Assembly: GCF_019204045.1 (NCBI RefSeq)
Contig: NZ_JAGSPC010000001.1
Span: forward strand, 1,240,001-1,304,000
Direction: 5' to 3'
DNA from: Erythrobacter crassostreae
Lineage (GTDB): Bacteria; Pseudomonadota; Alphaproteobacteria; Sphingomonadales; Sphingomonadaceae
Length of the DNA stretch: 64,000 nt
Part shown: positions 16,660-26,861 of the stretch, in pieces
Layout of the letters: every line of letters begins with the position of its first letter
Position numbering within the stretch: the first letter of the stretch is position 1
Program-made: the position numbers and the translations under genes
The notes under the pieces: model-generated
Seen by the model: only the letters and a program-made list of their open reading frames with translations
Database searches by the model: none
What the model was told of the DNA's origin: nothing

Positions 16660-18222
16660 ATGAAACTGAAATTCATCCAATTTGTGACTGTGAGTGCCGC
16701 TGCGTCACTCGGTATCTTCTCATCGCCCTTGTCAGCGCAAGAAAGCGAAGTCGATCCAGCCCCGGACTACAGCGGGATGGAATATGATCAGCTTGTGGCC
16801 GTTTTCCGCGAAGATCCGCGCCGGTGGTCAGCCGAACCGTGCGAGTTTGGGGTGCCGCTGCTTTCCGCGATGGAGGCTAAGAATCCAGCCGCGGATCCCG
16901 TCCGAACGATTCACTTTCTTGCTCAAATCTATTGCTCGGACACCGGCAAACAATACCCGCAAGCACTGCAGGTGTTCGATCAGTTAGAAGCGGCTTTCCC
17001 TCAAGACGATTATTCCGATCTCGGGTTCTATCTGCTGACCCGCAACGATGCGGCTGACCGCGCGCTTGACCGCCTGAAGGCTCTCGATTTCGAAAGCGCG
17101 GGTGAGCTTTCCGAAGATCGTTTCTGGTTTGTAGTCAGAATGCTGAGCCGCGAAGGTAAGAACGATGAGGTCAGTGATCTGGCGTTGGAATGGTCGGGGA
17201 ACGGCATATTCGGTGCGCTAACCCGAGGACAACAATCTGGACTGGCGTTCAGGGCCTTGTCCTCTGCTATTCGTCAAGACCGCTTGGATGAAGGTGAGAA
17301 ATTGCTCAGCCTGATCACCAGCCCGCGCAGCTATATCTCATTGCTGACCGAGCGCGAGTACGAACCACTCTGGCCAGCGATTGAGCGGCGGGCAGGCCCA
17401 AACCTTAAGACCGTCGGCGCAGAAGATGTCAGATTGACAGGCACCAGGCTTGAAAACAACGAAGCCGACCGCGATCGGTTTTCCGAAGCTGCGCACGCAC
17501 TGCATTTTGACGGGCGGTTTGAGGACGCAATCGCGCTTGCGCAGCAATGGCAGAAACGCGAAAAGCGTGGCGAGGAACTTGAGGAAGGCGACGGCTGGGC
17601 GCTGAATATTCAGGCATATGCTTATGATTCCCTCGGGAAGCCTGAATTGGCCGATGCGGTCTTCGACAAGCTCGCCGAGCTTGATCCTGATGAGAACCCG
17701 TGGGTCGTCAGTTTCGTCATAAACCGCGCTTCGCGGCTAATCGGACAGGGTCGATGGGACGAAGGAGTTGAGGCCGCGAAAGTCGCCCGAACGGTGGCTG
17801 AAGAAAACGGCAACACTTACGCAAAGGCGATCATCGCCAGCAATCTCGCTTGTGCCTATGTGAAGACCGGACAGCGAGACAAGATCGCTCCTGAAATCGC
17901 CTTTCTGCGCGAGAATAGCGAAGAGGGCTTGGTGCTTGCAGCGAAGGGATTGATCTGTGTCGAGGAGCGGCAGGAAGCGGTCGATTTATTGATGGCTGCG
18001 TTCGCAGATCCTACCCAGAAAGATACGGCACTTGGCGCATTTCAGGTCGACGAACTTGACCTTTTCTACACGCAATCAATGCTACCCGATGCAAGCGATT
18101 TGCTGCCTGAATTCCCTGAATTGCGCGCCGAATTGACAAAACACCGGAGGGATATGCCGGAAAGCTATATTCCGCAGGCTGCGCTGAAACGGGCGGTTCT
18201 CGAATTACCGGAATGGGAGTGA
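16660..18222 (+). CDS. Secreted TPR-like protein of unknown function
   Basis: A 520-residue protein with a signal peptide ending at about residue 27 (PLSAQ). After it comes a long, mostly helical, acidic region rich in helical pairs of tetratricopeptide style (FLAQIYCSDTGKQYPQALQVF near 85-105, and YAYDSLGKPELADAVFDKL near 325-345). Such proteins usually act as periplasmic scaffolds. I cannot name a family. It follows the LacI-type gene by 19 bases with AGAGGGG as ribosome site, so regulator and scaffold are probably one transcript. It is convergent with the transglutaminase gene. Confidence 0.7.
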   Translation: MKLKFIQFVTVSAAASLGIFSSPLSAQESEVDPAPDYSGMEYDQLVAVFREDPRRWSAEPCEFGVPLLSAMEAKNPAADPVRTIHFLAQIYCSDTGKQYPQALQVFDQLEAAFPQDDYSDLGFYLLTRNDAADRALDRLKALDFESAGELSEDRFWFVVRMLSREGKNDEVSDLALEWSGNGIFGALTRGQQSGLAFRALSSAIRQDRLDEGEKLLSLITSPRSYISLLTEREYEPLWPAIERRAGPNLKTVGAEDVRLTGTRLENNEADRDRFSEAAHALHFDGRFEDAIALAQQWQKREKRGEELEEGDGWALNIQAYAYDSLGKPELADAVFDKLAELDPDENPWVVSFVINRASRLIGQGRWDEGVEAAKVARTVAEENGNTYAKAIIASNLACAYVKTGQRDKIAPEIAFLRENSEEGLVLAAKGLICVEERQEAVDLLMAAFADPTQKDTALGAFQVDELDLFYTQSMLPDASDLLPEFPELRAELTKHRRDMPESYIPQAALKRAVLELPEWE

Positions 18223-18230
18223 CGCGCCTG

Positions 18231-19031
18231 TCAGGGTATTTCGCTGACTAGCACCGAACTGTATTCAAACTGGCTGGGGCCAAAGCTGGTTAGGAAGCTG
18301 ACATCGGCGGCATCGCGTCCAACACCGATCTTTGTCGTGTTGTCCGGCCGCGCCATGCCGGTTCCATCGACAAGTTGCCACGACCCGCCGCCTTCGCAAT
18401 CCGGATCAGCCAAGAACACTTCGGCGACTGCGTGAAAATCTGGCGGGTTCACGCCTGGTGAAAAACAGGCGACGTAGCGCGCCGGAATTCCCGATGCGCG
18501 GGCCAGAGTTACAAGAACGTGGGCATAATCGCGGCAAATGCCCTGCCGCGCGATGAACGTATCGCCAGCACCGGTGTTTGGCCCGCTGGCGCCGGGTACG
18601 TAGCTGATGTTCTGCTCTATCCAGTCGCGTATGGCCTGAACGCGGATGCCGCCCGACGTGCCAGCAAATTCTGTCTCAGCGAAATCATGGAATTTCTCTG
18701 CAGCGCAATACCGGGAATCAAGCAAATACTGAACCGCAGTTCCGGGCAATTGATGAAAGGGAAGCGCGCTCAATTCAGCAAGGCTTTCAACCTTCCGATG
18801 CAATTCGACTGATGCAGTGTATTGAACCTCGAAGCGGCCCTCGACATGCACCCAGATACGCTCTCCGATGGAGTCTTGCGCCGGGATGCGCGCCATCCGC
18901 CCTGCAGTGCTCAAACGGGTATCGGTCGACAGGATAGCTTGCTCGTCAAGCGCTGCGGCTTCGAACTGCAAAAGCACATCGGTTGGTTGATCGACCTCAC
19001 ATGCGAAGGAGACTGAGATATTGAAGGGCAT
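18231..19031 (-). CDS. Transglutaminase-like cysteine peptidase-fold protein
   Basis: A 266-residue protein with an N-terminal beta region (about 1-100) and a C-terminal transglutaminase-like core. The catalytic triad is visible: Cys in RQGICRDYAHVLVTLARA, His in PPDFHAVAEVFL, Asp in WQLVDGTG. Bacterial members are often amidases or peptidases rather than cross-linkers. No signal peptide is evident. Its start is 18 bases after the rimO stop, so the two are probably one operon, though no functional link is obvious. Confidence 0.85.
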   Translation of the reverse strand: MPFNISVSFACEVDQPTDVLLQFEAAALDEQAILSTDTRLSTAGRMARIPAQDSIGERIWVHVEGRFEVQYTASVELHRKVESLAELSALPFHQLPGTAVQYLLDSRYCAAEKFHDFAETEFAGTSGGIRVQAIRDWIEQNISYVPGASGPNTGAGDTFIARQGICRDYAHVLVTLARASGIPARYVACFSPGVNPPDFHAVAEVFLADPDCEGGGSWQLVDGTGMARPDNTTKIGVGRDAADVSFLTSFGPSQFEYSSVLVSEIP

Positions 19032-19049
19032 GGCTCTTTTGCTGGCGCG

Positions 19050-20426
19050 TCAGGAGACGACCACGCCATAGAGATCATGCGCGTCGGCATCTTCGACCTC
19101 GACAATCACGATATCGCCTGCGGACAGCGTTTCGGGAACATTGCGCAAATAGACTGCGCCGTCGATTTCCGGAGCATCGGCCTGACTGCGACCGGTTGCG
19201 CCGATATCGCCGTCTTCATCGGGTTCCCCGACCTCATCGAGAATGACGGGAATGGAACGTCCGACCTTGGCGGTTAGCTTGGCTGCGCTGATCCGTTCGG
19301 TCACCTCCATCAGCCGGGCGTAGCGTTCTTCCTTGATCTCTTCCGGCACGGGATCGGGCAGATCGTTCGCCTTTGCGCCTTCGACCGGTTCAAAACGGAA
19401 AGCGCCAACACGGTCGAGCTGCGCTTCTTCAAGCCAGTCGATCAGATATTTGAAATCATCTTCGGTCTCGCCGGGAAAGCCGACCACAAAAGACGACCGG
19501 ACCGCGATGTCAGGGCAAATGTCGCGCCAGCCTTTCAGCCGTTCCAGCACTTTCGCTTCGTTCGCGGGGCGGCGCATGCGTTTCAGTACGCTGGGCGCTG
19601 CATGCTGGAATGGGATATCGAGATAAGGCGTCAGCAGCCCTTCCGCCATCAACGGGATGACTTTGTCGACATGTGGGTAGGGGTAGACATAGTGCAGCCG
19701 CACCCATGGCGCCGCATCATCCGAAGTGCGCAACTGGCCAAGCTCGCGGGCGAGATCGGTCATATGGGCGCGTACTTCGCGGCCTTTCCACTGGCGCGGA
19801 TCATGCTTCGTATCGACGCCGTAAGCCGACGTATCCTGACTGATGACGAGCAGCTCTTTTGTGCCAGCAGCGACCAGTTTCTCCGCCTCTCGCAGCACCG
19901 CGTCAATCCGGCGGCTTGCGAGCTTTCCGCGAAGGTCTGGAATGATGCAGAAAGAGCAGGAATGGTTGCAGCCTTCGGAAATTTTCAGATAGCTGTAATG
20001 GCGCGGGGTCAGCTTGATATCGGGCTGTGGGATCAGGTCGACATACGGCCCCTGCGAAGGCGGGGCGTGCGTGTGCACCGCATCTACGACCTGTTCGTAT
20101 TGGTGCGCACCTGTCACGGCGAGGACTTGCGGATGCGCGGCGCGGATCGCGTCGGCCTCTTCACCCATGCAACCAGTCACGATAACGCGGCCATTTTCAG
20201 AAATTGCCTCACCAATCGCGGCAAGACTCTCTTCTTTGGCGCTGTCCAGAAAGCCGCATGTGTTGACGAGCACGACGTCTGCACCCGCATAATCGGGGCT
20301 CATCGCGTAGCCATCGGCGCGCAGACGGGTGAGGATCCTCTCGGAATCGACCAGTGCCTTGGGACAGCCAAGCGAGACCATACCGACGCGTTTCTGGTCT
20401 GGGAGAGAAGTGGTTGCAGTGTTCAT
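19050..20426 (-). CDS. rimO: Ribosomal protein S12 methylthiotransferase RimO
   Basis: A 458-residue radical-SAM enzyme adding a methylthio group to an aspartate of ribosomal protein S12. In order: the UPF0004 domain with [20 protein letters not shown] and TGCMG cysteines; the radical-SAM cluster motif [12 protein letters not shown]; and a C-terminal TRAM domain. The VSLGCPKN-like start and the length favour RimO over MiaB. The upstream region contains a long inverted repeat (20468-20545) shared with the divergent DUF1761-like gene. Confidence 0.95.
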   Translation of the reverse strand: MNTATTSLPDQKRVGMVSLGCPKALVDSERILTRLRADGYAMSPDYAGADVVLVNTCGFLDSAKEESLAAIGEAISENGRVIVTGCMGEEADAIRAAHPQVLAVTGAHQYEQVVDAVHTHAPPSQGPYVDLIPQPDIKLTPRHYSYLKISEGCNHSCSFCIIPDLRGKLASRRIDAVLREAEKLVAAGTKELLVISQDTSAYGVDTKHDPRQWKGREVRAHMTDLARELGQLRTSDDAAPWVRLHYVYPYPHVDKVIPLMAEGLLTPYLDIPFQHAAPSVLKRMRRPANEAKVLERLKGWRDICPDIAVRSSFVVGFPGETEDDFKYLIDWLEEAQLDRVGAFRFEPVEGAKANDLPDPVPEEIKEERYARLMEVTERISAAKLTAKVGRSIPVILDEVGEPDEDGDIGATGRSQADAPEIDGAVYLRNVPETLSAGDIVIVEVEDADAHDLYGVVVS

Positions 20427-20467
20427 CTTGGCCGCGCCTCTACACTCCTTCTTATGGTTGTGCCAGA

Positions 20468-20545
20468 GCCACCCGCGCCCTCCACCCTTCCACCCGGAAC
20501 AGTTTCGGATACAATCCGGGCGGAAGGGTGGAGGGCGCGGGTGGC
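20468..20545. repeat. Long inverted repeat between rimO and the DUF1761-like gene
   Basis: Two 31-base arms (20468-20498 and 20515-20545) are inverted copies with one mismatch; the outer 23 bases match exactly. The loop is 16 bases. It lies in the shared 5' region of two divergent genes, so it is unlikely to be a terminator. It resembles an intergenic palindromic (REP-like) element. Confidence 0.75.
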
Positions 20546-20576
20546 GCGGCCTCGCAAATATCCAGGGAGAATTGAG

Positions 20577-20975
20577 ATGGCTGATTTTGCATTATGGCCG
20601 GTGCTGGCGGGCGCGGCGGCTTTCTTTGTGGTCGGAGGGCTGTGGTATGGCGTGATCTTCAGCAAAGCCTGGCAAAAGGCCGCTGGCTTGTCGGACGAAG
20701 ATGTTCAGAGCGGCAATATGCCTTTGTTATTCGGGCTGACATTCTTGTTTGAAGTGCTGATCGCGATGGTGCTTTGGCACTTGATCGCGCGCACCAACCC
20801 GGCGGCTCATGTTGTGATGATGATGTCGGTCGGATTTGCGGTTGGTGTGATGATCCCTGCGGTCGGGATACACTATTTGTATCTGCGCAAGAGCCTGACG
20901 CATTTCCTGATCGATGCAGGCCACATGCTGGTCGGAATGGCCGCTATGGGCGGAGTATTCTTGTTGTTCCTCTAG
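20577..20975 (+). CDS. DUF1761-like small membrane protein
   Basis: A 132-residue integral membrane protein with four predicted spans at about residues 7-27, 50-70, 78-100 and 110-131. The first helix ends [18 protein letters not shown], which I associate with DUF1761. Function unknown. The ATG at 20577 has an AGGGAGA ribosome site and begins a sensible membrane protein; the same frame is open far upstream through rimO antisense and the inverted repeat, and that part is rejected as non-coding. Confidence 0.8.
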   Translation: MADFALWPVLAGAAAFFVVGGLWYGVIFSKAWQKAAGLSDEDVQSGNMPLLFGLTFLFEVLIAMVLWHLIARTNPAAHVVMMMSVGFAVGVMIPAVGIHYLYLRKSLTHFLIDAGHMLVGMAAMGGVFLLFL

Positions 20976-21070
20976 CCGGATTCCGATCTCACGCGTGATC
21001 GCGTGTCCGAAGTTATGCGAGGAAAGCTAAGTGAGCGTATGCGAACACCGGCGTCTGCGGCGCTAGAAAA

Positions 21071-22162
21071 TCAGTGCCCATCGCCCTTCGTGGTGCCGTT
21101 TTCGCTTGGCACGATTTCGACGATCACATCGCCCGGCTCAAGGCTTTTGCACTCTTCTTCCCAGTACCCAATGGCGCGGCCATTGCGGTAGATACGAAGC
21201 CCGCGTCCCCCGCTGCTGAGGTCTGAAATGGAGCAACCGCACTCTTCTTTGGTCACGATACGCTCGACAAGCTGAACGCGGCCATTCACCGATGCAAGAT
21301 CGGCGAGATAGTCGGCGATATGCTCACCTTTGGCCGATCCTGCGAGCAGCAGGCCAGTGAAGCGGACCGGGTTGATGACATTGTTTGCGCCCGCTTGCCG
21401 CGCAAGCAGCTCGTTATCGTCTGCGCGTACCACCACACTGATCGGGACTTTCGGCGCGAGGTGGCGCACGGTCAGCACAATCAGAATTGAGGTATCGTCG
21501 CGTCCGGCAGAGACCAGCACATTGCTTGCCTCCTGAATGCGGACAGCTTTCAGTGTTTCATCACGGGTCGCGTCAGCGCCCATAATGTTGACGCCGAGTT
21601 TTTCAGCCGAGACCAATCGTTCCTCGCTTGGGTCGACTACAACGATCTGGTTCGGATCGGTACCGCGTTCGATCAATTCCTCGACGCTTTGCGATCCGGA
21701 GATGCCATAGCCGAGCACGACCACATGATCGCTTAGTTTTTCCTGGATACGGGCCATGCGCCATTTCTCCCAGCTACGCTTGATAATGAAGTTGTAGGCG
21801 GTGCCCACGAAGATGAAAAATACCGCAAAGCGGATCGGTGTAACGATGACGGCTTCGATCAAACGAGCACTGTCGGTGACCGGAGCAATATCGCCGAAGC
21901 CGGTCGTGGTGATCGAGATCATCGTGAAATAGACAATGTCGAGGAAGCTGACGTGGCCATCGACGCTATCTACCAGGCCATCGCGGTCGAGCCAGTGGAT
22001 GAACACCACAATACCAATGAGGAACAGCGCCAAACCCAGACGAATGCTCAGATCGCCCCAGACGGGTATTTTAACAGCGCGGCGCAGCGGTTTAAACTTG
22101 CTCGCTGCAACCACCCGGTCCGATTTGCCGGACGCAATCCTGTCGGTCTGTTTCTTTGCCAT
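21071..22162 (-). CDS. Potassium channel with RCK (TrkA-N) domain
   Basis: A 363-residue two-transmembrane channel. TM1 lies at about residues 40-62. The pore loop carries the selectivity filter TTTGFGD (GFGD instead of GYGD), and TM2 at about 110-130. A cytoplasmic RCK domain follows, beginning VVVLGYGISGSQSVEELI, a nucleotide-binding Rossmann motif that gates the pore. The N-terminus is basic. It is last in a minus-strand run serS-surE-channel, 20 bases after surE. A role in K+ homeostasis is inferred from the family; gating ligand unknown. Confidence 0.88.
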   Translation of the reverse strand: MAKKQTDRIASGKSDRVVAASKFKPLRRAVKIPVWGDLSIRLGLALFLIGIVVFIHWLDRDGLVDSVDGHVSFLDIVYFTMISITTTGFGDIAPVTDSARLIEAVIVTPIRFAVFFIFVGTAYNFIIKRSWEKWRMARIQEKLSDHVVVLGYGISGSQSVEELIERGTDPNQIVVVDPSEERLVSAEKLGVNIMGADATRDETLKAVRIQEASNVLVSAGRDDTSILIVLTVRHLAPKVPISVVVRADDNELLARQAGANNVINPVRFTGLLLAGSAKGEHIADYLADLASVNGRVQLVERIVTKEECGCSISDLSSGGRGLRIYRNGRAIGYWEEECKSLEPGDVIVEIVPSENGTTKGDGH

Positions 22163-22182
22163 GAATGCCCTAGCCTCGCGGC

Positions 22183-22947
22183 CTACCCCTCAAACCGCTG
22201 TGCCATCGCTTTAAGCGATGCATGGTGGGTAAGGTCAAGCTGTAGCGGCGTGACTGCAACATAGCCCTCGTCAATCGCTTCCAAATCGGTGCCGTGATCA
22301 AGAGTGTGCTCGATCGCGTGCAGGCCGAACCAGAAATAACGATGGCCGCGCGGGTCTTTGCCTTCGACGATGCTTCCACGCGAATAATCGTGAAATCCTT
22401 GGCGCACGACGCGGATGCCTTTCACTTCGCTTGCGGCAAGTGGCGGGAAATTCACGTTGACTAGGGTGCGTTCGTCAAACGGCGTATCAAGCAACGGCTC
22501 GATCACTTTTGCGCCCCATGCCAGCGCAGCGTCAAATGGCGCGTCGCCCGCAATGCTTTCGCGGGAATAGACCTGGCTCAGCGCAATCGAGCGGATGCCC
22601 GCAAGCGCGCCTTCGATAGCGGCAGAGACTGTGCCGGAATATGTGATGTCATCGCCCAGATTGGCCCCGCGATTGACACCGGACAGGATCAGATCAGGCG
22701 GGCTGTCCATCACTTCGCGCAGCGCCATCATCACGCTGTCGGTCGGTGTGCCGGTCACGGCGAATCTGCGCTCGGCAAATTGTTGGAGCCGCACAGGTTG
22801 GTTGAGCGTCAGAGAGTGCCCAGCACCCGATTGTTCCTCAGACGGGGCGCAGACCCAGATGTCATCCGAAAACTGCCGCGCGATTTTCTCAAGCACCTCG
22901 AAACCGGGCGCGTGATAGCCATCGTCATTGGTCAGCAAAATTCGCAT
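22183..22947 (-). CDS. surE: 5'/3'-nucleotidase SurE
   Basis: A 254-residue SurE phosphatase, a metal-dependent nucleotidase of stationary-phase survival. The signature [15 protein letters not shown] carries the metal-binding Asp pair, and later blocks SGVNRGANLGDDITYSGTVSAA and TDLEAIDEGYVAVTPL are typical. The ATG at 22947-22945 shares a base with the serS stop (TAATG), so translation is coupled. The frame stays open upstream into serS, but that extension is antisense-free read-through and not part of the protein. Confidence 0.95.
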   Translation of the reverse strand: MRILLTNDDGYHAPGFEVLEKIARQFSDDIWVCAPSEEQSGAGHSLTLNQPVRLQQFAERRFAVTGTPTDSVMMALREVMDSPPDLILSGVNRGANLGDDITYSGTVSAAIEGALAGIRSIALSQVYSRESIAGDAPFDAALAWGAKVIEPLLDTPFDERTLVNVNFPPLAASEVKGIRVVRQGFHDYSRGSIVEGKDPRGHRYFWFGLHAIEHTLDHGTDLEAIDEGYVAVTPLQLDLTHHASLKAMAQRFEG

Positions 22948-24371
22948 TATGCGGCAGGCTCCAGCTTGGTCACGCCGCCCATATAGGGATGCAGAGCCTC
23001 GGGAACCACCACGCTGCCATCGGCTTGCTGATAGTTCTCGATAATCGCCACGAGCGTGCGGCCGACCGCGAGGCCGGAGCCGTTGAGCGTGTGAACGAAT
23101 TCGGTCTTTTTCGAGCCTTCGGGACGGTAACGGGTGTTCATCCGCCGCGCCTGAAAATCGCCGGTGTTGGAGCAAGAGCTGATCTCGCGATAGGCGTCTT
23201 GTCCGGGCAGCCAGACTTCGAGATCATAGGTCTTGCGCGCGCCGAACCCCATGTCTCCGGTGCACAGCAGTACCTTGCGATAGGGCAGGGCGAGCGCTTG
23301 CAGGATGGCTTCGGCAGCCTCCGTCATGCGTTCGTGTTCGGCTTCGCTTTCTTCGGGCTTTACGATGCTGACCAGTTCGCATTTTTCAAACTGGTGCTGA
23401 CGGATAAACCCGCGCGTATCGCGCCCCGCAGAGCCCGCTTCGGAGCGGAAGCATTGGGTCAGCGCGGTCAGGCGGATGGGCAGGGCGGTGTCGTCAAGGA
23501 TGTCGCCCATGACAGAGGCGGTGAGGGGGACTTCGGATGTCGGGATGAGCCAGTGACGGCGGTGTTTGTTGTAGAAATCTATTGCAACGTCTGCCGATAT
23601 TTTTTCCCAATCGAGATGATTAGTCGAGATCACGCCGCCGTTTTCTGTCGCGATTTGTTGCAGCCGTTCGAATACTACATCTGCTACATGCTCAGGTAGA
23701 ATATCATTTGTCTGAAAGCTATCCTCGGCAAACTTTGGCAACTTATCCGTGCCATACATCGCCTCGTCTTTGACCAACACAGGCGGCATGCATTCGGTGT
23801 ATCCATATTCGCGGGTTTGACGGTCGATCATAAATTGGCCGAGCGCGCGGTGCAGGCGGGCCATATCCCCGCGTAGAAAAGTAAAGCGCGCGCCGGATAG
23901 TTTCGTGCCGGTCTCGAAATCCATGCCCAAACCGGGTGCAAAATCAGCGTGCTCTTTCGGCTCGAAGTCAAAGCTCTGCTTTTCGCCCCAAGTGCTAACC
24001 TCGACATTGTCATTCTCGTCCGCGCCCTGAGGTACGTCGTCAAATGGCAGGTTCGGGATCACATCGAGCATGTCTTTGAGCTTGCCGCCAAGCTCGCGTT
24101 CTTGCTCTTCCAGCGCAGGCATATCCTGCTTGATCTGCGCGACTTCGGCCTTCAGCGCCTCGGCTTCGTCCGTGTTGCCCTGGCCCATGGCTTTGCCGAT
24201 GGCTTTGGAGGCTTCGTTGCGGCGGCTTTGCGCCTCTTGCAGTTTGGTCGCAACCGCGCGGCGTTCTTCGTCCAGCGTCAGAATTTGCTGAGCTACGGGA
24301 TCAAGCCCGCGCCGCGCCATAACTGCATCAAACCCTTCGGGGTTCTCTCGGATAAGTCTAATATCGTGCAT
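22947..24371 (-). CDS. serS: Seryl-tRNA synthetase with an internal insertion
   Basis: A class II synthetase of 474 residues, about 45 longer than the common bacterial form. The N-terminal coiled-coil tRNA arm (about 30-105) and the class II motifs are present: [21 protein letters not shown] (motif 2) and [18 protein letters not shown] (motif 3). The extra length is a block at about residues 222-272, between [10 protein letters not shown] and [12 protein letters not shown], where E. coli has only about a dozen residues. That stretch is visibly AT-richer than its surroundings. All catalytic motifs are intact, so the enzyme should be active. Confidence 0.95.
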   Translation of the reverse strand: MHDIRLIRENPEGFDAVMARRGLDPVAQQILTLDEERRAVATKLQEAQSRRNEASKAIGKAMGQGNTDEAEALKAEVAQIKQDMPALEEQERELGGKLKDMLDVIPNLPFDDVPQGADENDNVEVSTWGEKQSFDFEPKEHADFAPGLGMDFETGTKLSGARFTFLRGDMARLHRALGQFMIDRQTREYGYTECMPPVLVKDEAMYGTDKLPKFAEDSFQTNDILPEHVADVVFERLQQIATENGGVISTNHLDWEKISADVAIDFYNKHRRHWLIPTSEVPLTASVMGDILDDTALPIRLTALTQCFRSEAGSAGRDTRGFIRQHQFEKCELVSIVKPEESEAEHERMTEAAEAILQALALPYRKVLLCTGDMGFGARKTYDLEVWLPGQDAYREISSCSNTGDFQARRMNTRYRPEGSKKTEFVHTLNGSGLAVGRTLVAIIENYQQADGSVVVPEALHPYMGGVTKLEPAA

Positions 24372-24425
24372 GGCATGAGCCTATGCCCGCTTCATGGCGC
24401 ATTGAAAAGTGTTCGTGAGAAAGGC

Positions 24426-24463
24426 GGGGCCGGAGAGTGTTTTCGGGAAGGTTCTCCGACCCC
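24426..24463 (-). terminator. Hairpin after the TonB-receptor gene
   Basis: The arms ggggccggaga and tctccgacccc pair with one mismatch around a 16-base loop, starting 13 bases beyond the stop of the minus-strand receptor. A short pyrimidine run follows in that direction (cctttctc), a weak intrinsic terminator. Confidence 0.45.
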
Positions 24464-24475
24464 TTGGAGAGCCGA

Positions 24476-26821
24476 TCAGAAGTTTATTTCGGCGGTGACA
24501 AACACCCGGCGCGGATCGCCGTAAAATCCGGTCAGAGTGCCTTCGAGGCCCAGCGTTGGCGCAAATGGCGCGCCGCCGGTGCCGCCGGTTACGAAGTTGT
24601 AGCCAGCCACGATATATTCTTTATCGAGCAGGTTTTTGCCGTGCACACCGATTGAAAACATGCCGTTATCGGCGGTGTAAACGACGCTGGCATCGACCAG
24701 CACAAAGCCATCCTGATCGAGGAACGGGTTGGGCGTCTCAAACTGGCTGGCATCCGAACGCAAAGATGCACTGCCGAGGAAATCCAACATGCCGCTGGCT
24801 GCCGGTACGCCCAGAACAAAACCCATATGGCCGGTGATTTCCGGCGTATTCTGGAACACGCGTTGATCAGCTACATCAACGCCAAAGGCATCGATGAAGG
24901 TGTTGAATTTGGCATCCAGCACGCCAAGCGACCAGTTCACATTGAAGCGGCTGCCGTCGCCCGCGAAATCCCGGCCAACCAGCGCGCTGCCTTCGAATTC
25001 GAGCCCGTTCACATCTGCCGATGCGGCGTTCGAAGTGATGCCGATAAAGCTGTCATTTACCCCGTCGCCAGTTGTGTCGAGCCCGATTGAGCCCGGGATT
25101 TGGACATCGCTGTATTGGCCCAGAAAAGCCGCAAGAGAGATGTTCAGACGGTTGTCGAGCAGCGAGGCTTTCCACCCCAGCTCATACGAATCGACCGTCT
25201 CCGGTGCGAAACGCAGAAATTCGAACTGATCGTCGAAATCGATGTCACCGTCACCGTCCAGATCAGGCGCAGCCGTGGTTTGGCCGCGCGGATCGAAGCC
25301 GCCTCCTTTGAAGCCCTGCGAGTAGGTGAAGTAGAGATTGTGGTTGGCATCCGGCTTCCAACTGATCGAGGCGCGCGGATTGAAGTCCTCGAACGTTTCG
25401 CTGCCCTGAAAATCGCTGGTCACTGCAATCGGGATCGCAGGACTGTTCGGGACAAAAAGATCAGAGAATCCGCCGATAAAGGTAGTGCGTAGAACGCGGC
25501 TCGTACGCTTGTCGTTCGTGTAGCGACCGCCAACCGAAACGCTGAGGCTATCGGTCAAATCGTAGCTGAAGTCACCAAAGACGGACCATGTTTCCGTACC
25601 GACATCGCCGAGCGTTTGAGCGTTCAGGCCGGGTAGGCTGATAAGATCGCCGGTTGTGAACAGCGCTACGTCAAACGCGGTGAAGGCATTGGCGCTTAGG
25701 TAGTATGCACCAAACACGCCCGACAGGCGGTCACCTTCGTAAAGCAGTTGCAGTTCCTGACTGAACTGGTCGTTTTCGTAGATTGCAGGCACATCAAGAT
25801 CGGCGGCTGGAAGACTATCAAAATCGATCGGAGAGGTCGATTTGTCCTCGCGGTATCCGGTGATCGATTTCAGGGTCAGTGTGTCGGATAACTCAATCGC
25901 AATGTTGAGCGCGCCGCCATACGCTTCGACTTCTTGATCGACTACATTCAGCCCTGCGCGGGTATCAAATACGCTGTCGAGGACCGGTGCGCCGGTGAAC
26001 AGACTCGTGATCAATCGTGAACCCTGACGGGCCTCGCTTTGGTCGAGCACATAGTCGCCCGAAAGCCGCACAAAGATCGGACCGTTGTCGAATTCCAGCG
26101 TGCCGCGCGCAGCCCAAACGTCCTTGTTGTAATTCTCGGTGCCAAGATTGAGGTTTTCTCCGAAGCCGCCGCGAGAAAGCCTTGCACCGCTCGCCCCAAT
26201 TTTCAGGTTGTCGGAGATCGGGGTCGAACCAGTTATGATCAAGTCGGCCTGGTCAAACGATCCATAGGTGCCTCGGACCGAGAGGCTGGTTTCATCAGGT
26301 AAATCCGCAGTCACATATTTGATAGCGCCGCCAATCGTGTTGCGGCCATACAGCGTGCCTTGAGGACCGCGGAGAACTTCGATCCGTTCGACATCATAGA
26401 CATCCAGAACGGCAGCTTGCGGGCGGTTTAGATAAACGTCATCAACGTAAAGGCCCACGCCTGCTTCAAAGCCTGCGACTGGGTCCTGTTGGCCGACACC
26501 GCGGATGAACGCGGTGAGGGTGGTGTTGGTGCCGCGGCTTACCTCAAGCGTGATATTCGGCACCTGCTGGGCGACCTGTGTGATGTCCTGCACGCCCTGT
26601 TGCTCCATTGCTTCGCCGGTCAGGGCCGTGACCGAAAGCGGTACGTCTAGAAGCGCCTCTTCGCGGCGACGGGCGGTGACAATGATACCGCTACCTTGCG
26701 TTTCAACTGCTTCATTGGCTGAGTCTTCAGCGTTATCCTGAGACATTGCCGGAGCGGCGGCCGCAGCAATTCCTGCAGAGCCAACCAACAGCAGGGCACG
26801 GGTGATCATCGTCTTTTTCAT
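24476..26821 (-). CDS. TonB-dependent outer-membrane receptor
   Basis: A 781-residue receptor with a signal peptide (about 1-28), a TonB-box-like segment GSGIIVTARRREEALLDVPL, a plug domain (ALTGEAMEQQGVQDITQVAQ, RGPQGTLYGRNTIGGA) and a 22-strand barrel ending in ...VTAEINF, with terminal Phe as expected for BAM recognition. Substrate unknown; the RRREE/LLDVPLSV form belongs to the large sphingomonad family often tied to plant or aromatic compounds. ATG at 26821 has GGAGAGGA upstream and begins the signal peptide; an earlier ATG at 26884 falls inside an inverted repeat and is rejected. A divergent TetR-type gene probably controls it. Confidence 0.92.
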   Translation of the reverse strand: MKKTMITRALLLVGSAGIAAAAAPAMSQDNAEDSANEAVETQGSGIIVTARRREEALLDVPLSVTALTGEAMEQQGVQDITQVAQQVPNITLEVSRGTNTTLTAFIRGVGQQDPVAGFEAGVGLYVDDVYLNRPQAAVLDVYDVERIEVLRGPQGTLYGRNTIGGAIKYVTADLPDETSLSVRGTYGSFDQADLIITGSTPISDNLKIGASGARLSRGGFGENLNLGTENYNKDVWAARGTLEFDNGPIFVRLSGDYVLDQSEARQGSRLITSLFTGAPVLDSVFDTRAGLNVVDQEVEAYGGALNIAIELSDTLTLKSITGYREDKSTSPIDFDSLPAADLDVPAIYENDQFSQELQLLYEGDRLSGVFGAYYLSANAFTAFDVALFTTGDLISLPGLNAQTLGDVGTETWSVFGDFSYDLTDSLSVSVGGRYTNDKRTSRVLRTTFIGGFSDLFVPNSPAIPIAVTSDFQGSETFEDFNPRASISWKPDANHNLYFTYSQGFKGGGFDPRGQTTAAPDLDGDGDIDFDDQFEFLRFAPETVDSYELGWKASLLDNRLNISLAAFLGQYSDVQIPGSIGLDTTGDGVNDSFIGITSNAASADVNGLEFEGSALVGRDFAGDGSRFNVNWSLGVLDAKFNTFIDAFGVDVADQRVFQNTPEITGHMGFVLGVPAASGMLDFLGSASLRSDASQFETPNPFLDQDGFVLVDASVVYTADNGMFSIGVHGKNLLDKEYIVAGYNFVTGGTGGAPFAPTLGLEGTLTGFYGDPRRVFVTAEINF

Positions 26822-26861
26822 GAGTTTGGTCCTCTCCAAAACCGATATTTGCGACTCAGTA

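Noticed and set aside
19602-20576. N-terminal extension of the DUF1761-like protein
   Set aside because: Runs antisense to rimO and through the inverted repeat; the ATG at 20577 has a good ribosome site and starts the membrane protein.
22948-23175. N-terminal extension of surE
   Set aside because: Overlaps the serS coding frame; SurE proteins begin at the [10 protein letters not shown] block.
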